From: JBGPLJ01 sp963826145
Lineage (GTDB): Bacteria; Pseudomonadota; Gammaproteobacteria; Steroidobacterales; Steroidobacteraceae
Assembly: GCA_963826145.1 (NCBI GenBank)
Contig: CAWGVW010000002.1
Coordinates: forward strand, 310,001-374,000
Length of the DNA stretch: 64,000 nt
Direction: 5' to 3'
Positions within the stretch are counted from its first letter, which is position 1. Each line of letters begins with the position of its first letter. Shown here in pieces: positions 32,203-40,846 of the stretch. The position numbers were made by a program, and so were the translations under genes. Below the pieces are notes generated by a model that did not search any database, had not been told where the DNA came from, and saw nothing but the letters and a program-made list of their open reading frames with translations.

Positions 32203-34718
32203 TCAGTTGCAGCTGGCGAGCCCGTCGATCCACTGCGTCAGAAGCGCCACGCCGGCGTTGTCGTCTCAGGTTGCTCGCGAGCGGCGGCATCTGGTCGACG
32301 CCGCGCCGATTCACGCGCGCCACCAGCACCGAATTCGCATGCGCTCCCGAGCGCGATGATCTTCGCGCTGGCACCGAGACCCAGGTCGCCGGCTTGCGGC
32401 GTCGCTTGGCAAGCATTGGTCATGTTGAGCGGCGTCGTGTAGCGAAAATCGAGATTGACCGGTGTCGGACCGCCCGGCCGGTGGCACTGCGAGCAATTGG
32501 CATGCAAGTAGGCGCGCGCGCGCGCCGCCACCGTGCCGGACCCTCCAGCGGGATCAGGCAACGCGGGCAGCGTCGAGGGGTCCGCAGCGATCGGCGGCGT
32601 GAGCGTGTTGATCGCGTTGAGCGTGACAACCTGATTCGCCGTCCGACCGGTCGTCGGGTAAGTGAAGTCGCGATTCATCTGTGCAGTTTCCAGTCCCAGG
32701 GCGCGGCCCGCCGCCGACGTGTGGCATTGCAGGCAGCCGGCCTCGCTCGGGTAGATCCAGGTCTGCGTTCCCCAGAGCTTCGTCGCGCCGCCCGATACGA
32801 GCGTTGCATCGGTCTGTGCGTCGTTCCACTGATAGCTGTAGCCCGCCCAGCTGCCGTCGGTGTGGTGCATCAGGAGCCGCGTTTCGACAAGCGTCGTGCC
32901 GAGACGGAAATTCTTCACGAGGATGGAACCGTTCGGCGGAGTCCAGTCATCGTTCGCGACAGCCATGTTCTGGCCGTCGGGCAACGCAATCCAGCGTTCC
33001 TTGACGGCGCCATCCGACCAGAACGGCGCGTTCACCGCGTAGGGAATCAGCCCTGACGCCGGCCGAGTCGGATCGCTCGAATCGACGCAGCCGCTTGCTG
33101 CAAGACTGGCGGGGATTATTCCGCCGCCGGCGCCGGGCTGAAAGGTGAGGTGGTAAAGACCACCGGCATAGTCGAGCACGTAGAGCTCGCCGTCCGCAGC
33201 CTGAGCGAACGACGAAACGTTGAAGGGTGCTGTCAGCAGATTCGTGACGGTGAATCCGCCTGACGCGTTCGGCAGCAGCGTCCACAGGCGTCCAGAAACG
33301 TAGTCCGCGAAGATGTAGCGCCCGGCCAGCGTTGTCGATTGCGTCCCGCGATAGACGTAACCGCCCGTGATCGAGTTGCCGACGGAGTGCGTGTATTCCG
33401 CCACCGGATCGATGAAGCCCGTCGACGGGCAGCCGCTCATGTTGTATGCGTGAAGACCCTCGCGGCAGCGCCAGCCGTAGTTGCCGCCACGCTGGACGAT
33501 ATCGACCTCTTCATAGGTATCCTGGCCGACATCGCCGACCCAGAGATCACCGCTCTGGCGGTCGAAACTCCAGCGCCAGGGATTGCGCAATCCATAGGCG
33601 TAGATTTCCGGACAACTCAAAGTGTTCGTGGACGGGCCGCACTTCAAATTCGCCGCAAATGGATTGGTCGACGGAATCGCATAGTCAGTGGCGGCTGCGA
33701 CGCCCACGTCGATGCGCAGCATCTTGCCAAGCATCGTCGTCAACGCCTGACCGTTGCCAATCGGGCCGTTCTGCGTGTGCGCATCGCCGCCGCCACCGCC
33801 GTCGCCGAAACCGATGTACAGGAAACCGTCGGGGCCGAAGGCGATATTGCCGCCATTGTGGTTGTCTTCCGGCTGATTGAGCGTGAGCCAGATCTTTTCG
33901 GTCGCAGGATCGAGCGTCAACCCGCCGTCCGCTGTCCTGAAGGACGAAATGCGCGATACGCGGCTGCCGCCGGCACCCGCGGTGTACGACAGGAATACGC
34001 GCGGGTCCGTCGGAAAATTCGGATGAAACGCCATGCCGAGCAGACCGAGTTCGCCGCCAGATGCCACGCGCGCCGTGATGTCGATGAACGTGGTGGCCGT
34101 TGGACTCGCCGCATTCGGAAAGACAAGCACGCGTCCACCTTGTTGAACGACGAACCAGCGCAAGGAACTGCCCGGCGCCTGCAGAGCCAGAATCGGACTG
34201 TTGAAGCCGAGTGCCGGGAACACACGATCGAGCCGCGCGCCGTCGGTGCGCGGCGGCATGCCGGCGAGGCAGGTTGTGTTACTCGGGCGCGCATCGAGCC
34301 CGACGACAGCCGTCGCGGGCGTCGTGATGTTGGCGGCGGCAGAGTCCGCAGAGACGTTGGTCGGCGTGGCGTTGTCGTACGCCCTTACCGTGTAGCTGTA
34401 GGCGGTGCTGCCCGTGAGGCCCGAGTCGTTGTAACTCGTAGCCGTCGTCGTCGCGATTTCGGTTCCCCCGCGCAGGACACGATATCCCGCAAGGCCCGAT
34501 CCGCCGCTGTCCGTCGACGCAGACCAGTTGAGCGCAACTTGGGTAGGCCCCGAAGCGGATGCCGTGAGATTCAGCGGTACGGTCGGAGCGGTCGTGTCCG
34601 GCGGTGGGGGTGGCGGCGGCGTCCCACCGCTATCGCCTCCGCCGCAGCCTTGAGTGAGGAGCGCCGCCAGCAGTGCGGCGCTCCATGCCGCTCCGCGAAA
34701 TCGTTCCATCAATCGCAT
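32203..34718 (-). pseudogene. PQQ-type sugar dehydrogenase/cytochrome c lipoprotein, two frameshifts at the 3' end
   Basis: The main frame (34718-32238) codes for a lipoprotein signal (lipobox LTQGC), a Pro-rich linker, a fibronectin type III domain (about 40-130), a soluble-glucose-dehydrogenase-type beta-propeller (about 150-500; NNHNGGNIAFGPDGFLYIGFGDGG-like calcium/PQQ region, DNHNGG and GDGG seen) and a C-terminal part with two haem c motifs, CLQCH and CSQCH. The natural end is recovered only through two single-base shifts: an extra base in the GGG run near 32348, giving ALGAHANSVLVARVN, and an extra base near 32268, giving DDNAGVALLTQWIDGLASCN and a TGA at 32205-32203. Substrate unknown. 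Real decay or sequencing error is open. Confidence 0.82.
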
Positions 34719-34731
34719 CGGCTCACCGCCT

Positions 34732-34737
34732 TATAAT
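34732..34737 (+). promoter_or_regulatory. TATAAT box in the divergent region
   Basis: A perfect TATAAT lies on the plus strand between the dehydrogenase gene and ugpQ. Its -35 (TCAATC at 34709-34714) is poor. The reverse strand reads ATTATAAG over the same bases, so it might serve either side. Confidence 0.3.
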
Positions 34738-34884
34738 GCCGGCTCCTTGCCGGCTATTCTCCACGCCGGCGGCGCAATGGGAACACGCGCGACCGTCGGG
34801 ATTCAGAGACAGGAAATTGAAAATCATGCACTTGCGCCCGATTGCCGCGCGACCCTTGGCCGCACGGCCGAGATCCGCACTCGC

Positions 34885-35646
34885 ATGACGCAACCCGCTC
34901 GACTGATCCACCTCGTCGCCCATCGGGGCAACGCTCGCGAGTTTCCAGAAAATACGCTTCCAGCCCTGCAATCGGCGATCGATCTTGGCGTGCGCTTCCT
35001 CGAGTTCGACGTGCAGCTATCGGCCGACGGCGTGCCGATTGTGATCCACGACCACGAGCTGATGCGCACAGCCGGCGTTGCGGGTTGTGTGCTTGACATG
35101 ACGGCGGCGGAACTCAGGCAGATTCCGGTCGGTGAACCCGCGCGTTTCGGCGAGCGTTTCGCGAGCGTGCGCATTGCAACCCTCGCCGAAACGGTGCGCC
35201 TGCTCGACTCGCGGCCGCAGCTGACGCTCTTCGTCGAAGTGAAACGCGCAAGCCTCAATCGCTTCGGACACGAACAGGTCATGCATCGGGTCTGCGAGGT
35301 GCTGAAGCCACATCGCGCACAATGCGTCGTGATTTCCTTCGACCTGCCGGCCGTGCACCTCGCGCGGCAAACGGGCGGCTTCAAAGTCGGCTGGGTGCTG
35401 CCGAATTACGACGAGCACGCACGCCTCAAGTTCGAGGCGGTGAAGCCCGAGTTTCTGTTCTGCGATCACGAGAAACTCCCGGCCGGCACGGCGAAGTTGT
35501 GGCGCGGCCCATGGCGCTGGGCGCTCTACGAAGTCGAAACGCCGGAGCTCGCGTTGGCGCTTGCCGAGCGCGGCGCGGATTTCGTCGAGACGATGGCAGT
35601 GAGTCCGATGATCGAAGGATTCAAGGCTATGACGAGGACGGCCTGA
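34885..35646 (+). CDS. ugpQ: Glycerophosphodiester phosphodiesterase
   Basis: The 253-residue cytoplasmic enzyme hydrolyses deacylated phospholipids (glycerophosphodiesters) to sn-glycerol-3-phosphate and an alcohol. The active-site pattern is complete: LVAHRGNAREFPENTLPAL (His, Arg, Glu-Asn-Thr), then FLEFDVQLSADGVPIVIHDH with Glu/Asp and the second His. The length and absence of a signal peptide fit UgpQ rather than periplasmic GlpQ. The frame opens further upstream, but the ATG at 34885 begins just before the conserved core. Its stop shares a base with the glpD start. Confidence 0.92.
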   Translation: MTQPARLIHLVAHRGNAREFPENTLPALQSAIDLGVRFLEFDVQLSADGVPIVIHDHELMRTAGVAGCVLDMTAAELRQIPVGEPARFGERFASVRIATLAETVRLLDSRPQLTLFVEVKRASLNRFGHEQVMHRVCEVLKPHRAQCVVISFDLPAVHLARQTGGFKVGWVLPNYDEHARLKFEAVKPEFLFCDHEKLPAGTAKLWRGPWRWALYEVETPELALALAERGADFVETMAVSPMIEGFKAMTRTA

Positions 35647-36854
35647 TGCGTCACTACGACGTCGTGGTGGTCGGCGGCGGCATCCACGGAGTGGGTGTAG
35701 CGCAGGCCGCGGCGGCCGCGGGCCATTCGGTGCTGCTCCTCGAGAAGAGCGAACTCGCAAGCGGCACGTCGTCGCGCTCGAGCAAGCTCATTCACGGGGG
35801 ACTTCGCTACCTCGAGAGCGCACAGTGGCACCTCGTACGGGAAAGTCTGCGCGAACGGCGCATCCTGCTCGACATCGCGCCCGAGCTCGTCCACCTCGTC
35901 GCATTCCATCTGCCGGTCTATCGATCGACGCGGCGGCGTCCCTGGCAGCTACGGCTCGGGCTCACGATGTACGCGGCGCTCGGCGGCTTCGATCGTTCGA
36001 CTCGCTTCGGCTCCGTGCCGCGCAGCGAATGGCATCGGCTCGACGGACTCGAAACCGAGGGCCTCGGCACAGTGCTGCGCTACTACGACGGCCAGACGGA
36101 CGACGTGCTGCTCACGCGAGCGGTCATGGCTTCGGCCCAGAAGCTCGGCGCGGAACTCGCGCTGCCGGCGACGTTCATCGATGCGGAACTGATCGATGAG
36201 GGAGTGGACGTGCGCTGCACGTATCGCGGTCGACCCGAACATCTGCGCGCGCGGGTACTCGTCAACGCGGCCGGACCATGGGCGAACACCGTTGCGACTC
36301 GGATCTCGCCGACGCCGCTGCTGCCAGCGGTCGAGCTCATGCAGGGAACGCACCTGATCATTCCTGGCGAACTCGCACAGGGAATCTACTACGTCGAGAG
36401 TCCGCGCGACGGGCGCGCCGTCTTCGTGATGCCCTGGTACCGCCAGATCCTCATCGGCACGACCGAAACGCGCTATCGCGGCAATCCTGACCAGGTCGCA
36501 CCGCTCGCCGCGGAACGCCACTACCTGCTGTCGATCCTGCGGCGTTACTTTCCGGGCTTCCGTCACTCGGCAATCGCGGCCAACCATCAGGCGTTCGCCG
36601 GACTGCGCGTACTGCCGGTTGGCAAGGGCCATGCCTTTCATCGATCACGCGAGACGATGTTGATCGCCGACCGCACCTCGCGGCCGCGCAGCGTCAGCAT
36701 CTACGGCGGCAAGCTGACCGGGTGGCGCGCGACGGCCGAGCACGTCATGCAGCGCGTTGCCGCATCACTGCCGGAACGCAAAGCGCGTGCCGATACGACG
36801 CGCCTGAGGATCGATCCCGCTCCAGCGCCTGACAGGTCCGCAGTCCAACCGTAG
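35646..36854 (+). CDS. glpD: FAD-dependent glycerol-3-phosphate dehydrogenase
   Basis: The 402-residue flavoprotein starts with YDVVVVGGGIHGVGVAQAAAAAG (Rossmann FAD motif) and contains the GlpD-type SSRSSKLIHGGLRYLE. It should oxidise glycerol-3-phosphate to dihydroxyacetone phosphate and pass electrons to quinone at the inner membrane. E. coli GlpD is about 500 residues; the C-terminal domain is missing here and the protein ends soon after GKLTGWRATAEHVM. This is a short form, not an obvious truncation, because the gene ends cleanly before glpK. ugpQ upstream supplies its substrate. Confidence 0.87.
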   Translation: MRHYDVVVVGGGIHGVGVAQAAAAAGHSVLLLEKSELASGTSSRSSKLIHGGLRYLESAQWHLVRESLRERRILLDIAPELVHLVAFHLPVYRSTRRRPWQLRLGLTMYAALGGFDRSTRFGSVPRSEWHRLDGLETEGLGTVLRYYDGQTDDVLLTRAVMASAQKLGAELALPATFIDAELIDEGVDVRCTYRGRPEHLRARVLVNAAGPWANTVATRISPTPLLPAVELMQGTHLIIPGELAQGIYYVESPRDGRAVFVMPWYRQILIGTTETRYRGNPDQVAPLAAERHYLLSILRRYFPGFRHSAIAANHQAFAGLRVLPVGKGHAFHRSRETMLIADRTSRPRSVSIYGGKLTGWRATAEHVMQRVAASLPERKARADTTRLRIDPAPAPDRSAVQP

Positions 36855-36892
36855 AATGACCGTCATCGGCGGCCACAAGGAGCCCGGCCAGC

Positions 36893-38347
36893 ATGAGCGA
36901 ACCGCTTTATTTGGCAGTCGATCAGGGCGGGCATGCGAGCCGTGCACTCATATTCGAGCGTGATGGGCGCGCGCTGACGTCCGCGTTCGCCGCGATCGGG
37001 ACCGCACACAATGCGCTTGGTCACGTCGAGCACGACGCGGAGGAACTCCTCCTGGCGACGCGCCAGGCCATCGACGACGTTGCGCAGCACCTGGGCGCGC
37101 GCGTGCAGGATATCGTGGCGGCGGGGCTCGTCACGCAGCGCTCCACCATCGTCTGCTGGGATCGCACGAACGGCGCGCCGCTATCACCGGCTATTTCCTG
37201 GCAGGACCGGCGCAATGCGAAATGGCTGCAACGCTTCGCGGCCCGCGCGGAATGGATCAAAGGCCGCACCGGCCTCGTGCTGTCACCACACTACGGCGCA
37301 AGCAAGATGCGCTGGTGCCTGGATCATCTGCAGGCCGTGAAGCGAGCGGCCGCGGACCAGCGGCTCGCCATCGGTCCGCTCTCGAGTTATCTCGCTTTCC
37401 GGCTGCTCGATGGCTCGCCCTTCATTGTCGATCCGGCAAACGCTTCGCGTACCCTGCTATTCGATCCTGCCGCGCTCGACTGGTCGGCGGAACTCCTCGA
37501 AGCGTTTGGCGTCGCGCGGGAACTGCTGCCGCTCTGCCGTCCGAGCGTCGCTGCGCATGGTTCACTGCAGATAGCACAGCATGCGGTCCCGATGACCGTC
37601 ATGACGGGCGACCAGTCGGCCGTTCCCTTTGCCTGGGGCGCTCCTGGCGAGGACTGCGTATTCGTAAACGTTGGCACGGGCGCCTTCGTGCAACGCGCGC
37701 TCAGCGAGCCTCTGCCCGCCGGATCGGGTCTCCTTCAAAGCGTCTTGCTCAACGACGGCCATCGATCGACCCTCGCTCACGAAGGCACGGTCAACGGCGC
37801 CGGCAGCGCGTTGCAGTGGTTCGCGGAAGTGGAAGGCGTCGATACGGCACGCATGCTCGAAGCGCTCGACAGCACGGATGTTGCAGCCCTCAATCCGCCG
37901 CTCTTCCTGAATGGTGTCTCTGGCCTCGGCGCGCCGTTCTGGGTAAGCGACTTCGATACGCGCTTTCTCGGCGTCGGCACGACGCTCGAGAAATTCGTGG
38001 CGGTGATCGAGAGCATCGCCTTTCTCATCCGCGTCAACATCGACGAGATGCGCCGCAGTCAGCCGCCGATCCGCACGCTCATCCTGACCGGAGGTCTCGC
38101 GCGTTCCGGCTATTTCTGCCGCTGCCTCGCGGAGCTGGTCGAACTCGACGTGAGACGCATGGAGGAGCCAGAGGCGAGCGCACGAGGCGTCGCGTGCCTT
38201 GCGGCGGGGCTGCCCGACAGCTGGCACACGAGCAAAGACGAGGCATTCCGCTTCGCAAGCAATGGACCGCTGCTCGCGCGCTACGTGGCGTGGCTTCGGA
38301 ACCTCAAGTCGGCGCTTGCCGAGCCGCGCGGACGCTCACTCTCCTAG
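36893..38347 (+). CDS. glpK: FGGY-family glycerol kinase
   Basis: The 484-residue kinase has the two-lobed FGGY fold: YLAVDQGGHASRALIFERDG at the N-terminus (ATP phosphate loop), VTQRSTIVCWDRTNGAPLSPAISWQDRR as in glycerol kinase (substrate Arg and Glu/Asp nearby), and the C-terminal lobe with TGGLARSGYFCRCLAEL. It phosphorylates glycerol to glycerol-3-phosphate. The usual DQGT phosphate loop reads DQGG here, and overall similarity is looser than in enteric GlpK, so a different polyol is possible. The neighbours ugpQ and glpD favour glycerol. Confidence 0.87.
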   Translation: MSEPLYLAVDQGGHASRALIFERDGRALTSAFAAIGTAHNALGHVEHDAEELLLATRQAIDDVAQHLGARVQDIVAAGLVTQRSTIVCWDRTNGAPLSPAISWQDRRNAKWLQRFAARAEWIKGRTGLVLSPHYGASKMRWCLDHLQAVKRAAADQRLAIGPLSSYLAFRLLDGSPFIVDPANASRTLLFDPAALDWSAELLEAFGVARELLPLCRPSVAAHGSLQIAQHAVPMTVMTGDQSAVPFAWGAPGEDCVFVNVGTGAFVQRALSEPLPAGSGLLQSVLLNDGHRSTLAHEGTVNGAGSALQWFAEVEGVDTARMLEALDSTDVAALNPPLFLNGVSGLGAPFWVSDFDTRFLGVGTTLEKFVAVIESIAFLIRVNIDEMRRSQPPIRTLILTGGLARSGYFCRCLAELVELDVRRMEEPEASARGVACLAAGLPDSWHTSKDEAFRFASNGPLLARYVAWLRNLKSALAEPRGRSLS

Positions 38348-38379
38348 GCGGCCCGGGCGCCTGCCGCTATGATCCGGCC

Positions 38380-38796
38380 ATGCTCTGGCTCAAGGCGTTT
38401 CATATCGTCTTCGTCGTCACGTGGTTCGCGGGCCTGTTCTACCTGCCGCGCCTTTTCATCTATCACGCCGCCGCGTCGGACCCGACGAGTCTCGAGCGTT
38501 TTGCCGTGATGGAACGTCGGCTGTTCGTGATCATGACGATCGGCGCCATGCTGGCGCTTAGCTTCGGCGTCGCGATGCTGCTAGCGCTACCCGAATATCT
38601 CGACGGCGGCTGGCTGAAGACAAAACTCGCGCTCGTGCTGCTGCTTGTCGTCTATCACATCTGGTGCCATCGGCTGATGGTGGACCTGCGAAATGCCCGC
38701 AAGCTTCACTCGCCACGCTGGTACCGCTGGTTCAACGAAGTGCCTGGCGTGCTCCTCATTGCAATTGTCGTGCTTGCGGTCGTCAAGCCGTTCTGA
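38380..38796 (+). CDS. hemJ: HemJ-type protoporphyrinogen IX oxidase
   Basis: The 138-residue membrane protein has four hydrophobic segments and the HemJ signs: KAFHIVFVVTWFAGLFYLPRLF near the N-terminus with the conserved His8, and GGWLKTKLALVLLL with the conserved Lys in the third segment. HemJ oxidises protoporphyrinogen IX to protoporphyrin IX in haem synthesis and is found in many bacteria without HemG or HemY. The final 91 bases overlap the end of the convergent hydrolase gene. An annotation as a general CopD-like membrane protein is the alternative. Confidence 0.8.
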   Translation: MLWLKAFHIVFVVTWFAGLFYLPRLFIYHAAASDPTSLERFAVMERRLFVIMTIGAMLALSFGVAMLLALPEYLDGGWLKTKLALVLLLVVYHIWCHRLMVDLRNARKLHSPRWYRWFNEVPGVLLIAIVVLAVVKPF

Positions 38797-39770
38797 GAGT
38801 CGAGTTCGCGCAGCACCTCATCCGCGATCCAGCTCGTGCCGTTCGCACGCATCACGAATCCGCAGTGGCCGCCGTGCGGCGTCACCGTCATGCGCAGTGC
38901 CGCGGACGCCGCGAGACGATTGAAGTCATTGGCCGGAATCATCGGGTCGTCCGCCGATGCAATGATGCGGGTAGGTACGGCCAGCGGCGCCAGCGCATCG
39001 CCGATGACGCCATAGCCTTGCAGATAGCTGTTGAGGTCGGGATAGTCCGTATAGCGACGCACGAGGACATCCGTCATCGATGTCAGCGTACGGTCGCGAA
39101 GGAGATCCGTGAAATCGTATTCCTGCGGCCAGGCCGCCTGTTTCTTCGCGAGGGAGCGCACCCACTTCGAGACAAAATATTGCCGGTAGATGCGTAGGCC
39201 GCTCTCCAGAACCGCGAGCGTGCGCAATGGATCGAGGACCGGGGAAATAGCGACGATCCGCTCGATCCGCAATCCGGCATCGCGCGCCCGCGCGCCGACT
39301 CGCAGCCAGAAGTTTCCGCCGAGCGAGAAACCGACGAGGTTGAGGCTCCTGCCGGAGCATTGCGACTGAATGGCGCCGACCGCCCCGATGACTTCCGCCA
39401 GCCGGCAGGAATTGAAGAGCTCGCGATTGAGATGATGCGTCGGCCCGTGGTCGCGCAGATTCAGCCGCAGAACGTCGTAACCGCGCTCAAAGAGCTGCTG
39501 GCCGAGCATCAACATGTAAAGCGACTCGCTGCTGCCTTCCCAACCGTGCAGAAGCACGGCGAGCGGCCGCGCCGTTTTCGCGCCGGGCGCTTCCCAGCTC
39601 GAGTGACGGGCGAGCAGGCGCACTCCTTCGCCGCAGTCGATGATCCAATCGCTCGACGCCGCAACGAGCTGCCTCGAGCGCCGTTCTACACTGCGCCGGC
39701 GCAGCGGGAAACTCGGATAGATCGATTGCAGGTGGCGGTTGCGCAGCCACCAGGGCACCCGCAGCGTCAC
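38706..39770 (-). CDS. YheT-like alpha/beta-hydrolase
   Basis: The protein has 354 residues from the GTG at 39770, which opens with the family's LRVPWWLRNRHLQSIYP (target segment upstream is Arg-rich and unlikely to be coding). Motifs are LLHGWEGSSES (oxyanion), NLRDHGPTHHLN, the nucleophile elbow GFSLGGN, SADDPMIP (acid) and HGGHCGF (catalytic His). COG0429 proteins are esterases of unknown natural substrate. The C-terminal tail after ADEVLRELDSQNG runs 90 bases into hemJ on the other strand, longer than usual, so the true stop could have been lost by an indel. Confidence 0.84.
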   Translation of the reverse strand: MTLRVPWWLRNRHLQSIYPSFPLRRRSVERRSRQLVAASSDWIIDCGEGVRLLARHSSWEAPGAKTARPLAVLLHGWEGSSESLYMLMLGQQLFERGYDVLRLNLRDHGPTHHLNRELFNSCRLAEVIGAVGAIQSQCSGRSLNLVGFSLGGNFWLRVGARARDAGLRIERIVAISPVLDPLRTLAVLESGLRIYRQYFVSKWVRSLAKKQAAWPQEYDFTDLLRDRTLTSMTDVLVRRYTDYPDLNSYLQGYGVIGDALAPLAVPTRIIASADDPMIPANDFNRLAASAALRMTVTPHGGHCGFVMRANGTSWIADEVLRELDSQNGLTTASTTIAMRSTPGTSLNQRYQRGE

Positions 39771-39804
39771 GTGACGGCGACAGTCGAGGAGCCCGGCAGC
39801 GCGG

Positions 39805-40821
39805 TCACAAAGCCGCGCCCATGATCTGCGACGGCGTGTAGTAGCCCGGCGCCGGTGGCGACTCGAGCACGCGACGCACGATCGCAAGCGCGGCTTCCAT
39901 GGTGAGCGTGTAACCATTGGCAGTCGCAACACGCGCCGTGCGCACAGCACCAGAGGGATTCCGCACTTCTCCCCAGACATAGGTGCGCGTCGCTGCGCGC
40001 ACGCCCTCAGATGGACCAGCCGGTGCCCGGTTTACCGCGTGCTTGAGCCACCACTGTGCTGGCCTTGTTGCAAGAACGCGCCGCCAGCGTTCGAGCCGCT
40101 CGAGCCGCTGGATCGCGCGCGGCGACGATGGAATGTAAGTCTCGATGTTTTCGATGCCCGTGGTCCAGGCCGCCGTGCTCACATCGCCCCAGGGAATCGT
40201 CACGGACTTCTTGATGCCCGCGCCGAAATCAATCTCGCGAGTGCGGAACGCGAGCGGCACTGATTTCAACTGGCCGTCGGCCCGCACGCGACCACCGCTC
40301 ACTAGGCCTTCGATCATGGTCTTCGCCGTGCCGCGGCTCGGTATGCCACCGCCGTCGAAGCCAAGAGCGAGGTGGCTAGCGTCGGGCAAAGCCGCCTTCA
40401 GTTGCGCAGCGAGGCAGTCGGTCGGCACCACGTCAAATCCGACGCCTGGACACACGACGACTCGCGCGCGGCGTGCCGTATGCGCGTGGTGCTGCGCGCG
40501 TTCGAACACATCGATCTCGCCGGTGATGTCCAGATAGTGCGCGTGCAACGCAAAGCAACCCTGCAGGATCCGACTGGCGGTCGCCGAGAACGGTCCCGCG
40601 CAGTTGAGCACGAGACCGACCTCCTTGAGGCCGTCGACGACCGATGTCGTGTTCTCGATGGGGAACGAGCGCGCTTCGAGCCCGAGCTCGGACGCAAGCC
40701 GCGCTACGCGATCCGACGTGCGCCCTGCGAGGATCGGGTTGAGTCCACGCTTGACGGCCGCCCGTGCGATCAGCTCGCCGGTGTACCCAGTCGCTCCGTA
40801 GAGGAGCCACCCAGCTGCCAT
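39805..40821 (-). CDS. Saccharopine-dehydrogenase-like oxidoreductase
   Basis: The 338-residue protein begins with a Rossmann fold (GWLLYGATGYTGELIARAAVKRGLNPILAGR) followed by the central segment LVLNCAGPFSATASRILQGCFALHAHYLDITGE typical of the saccharopine dehydrogenase and trans-acting enoyl reductase family. Members of this group act on lipid or polyketide intermediates as well as on saccharopine. The short length and lack of a lysine pathway neighbour make saccharopine an unlikely substrate. It lies between the receiver-fusion gene (25 bases upstream) and the hydrolase gene, probably in one transcript. Confidence 0.87.
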   Translation of the reverse strand: MAAGWLLYGATGYTGELIARAAVKRGLNPILAGRTSDRVARLASELGLEARSFPIENTTSVVDGLKEVGLVLNCAGPFSATASRILQGCFALHAHYLDITGEIDVFERAQHHAHTARRARVVVCPGVGFDVVPTDCLAAQLKAALPDASHLALGFDGGGIPSRGTAKTMIEGLVSGGRVRADGQLKSVPLAFRTREIDFGAGIKKSVTIPWGDVSTAAWTTGIENIETYIPSSPRAIQRLERLERWRRVLATRPAQWWLKHAVNRAPAGPSEGVRAATRTYVWGEVRNPSGAVRTARVATANGYTLTMEAALAIVRRVLESPPAPGYYTPSQIMGAAL

Positions 40822-40846
40822 GAATACCTCGGCCTCCTGCCGTTCT

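Noticed and set aside
34720..34790. GCCGGC repeats near 34740-34775 as a mobile-element end
   Set aside because: Three short palindromes occur but there is no longer repeat, target duplication or transposase.
35322..35645. Apparent extension of glpD upstream into ugpQ
   Set aside because: The frame is open by chance inside ugpQ; the FAD motif starts at the ATG at 35646 directly after the ugpQ stop.
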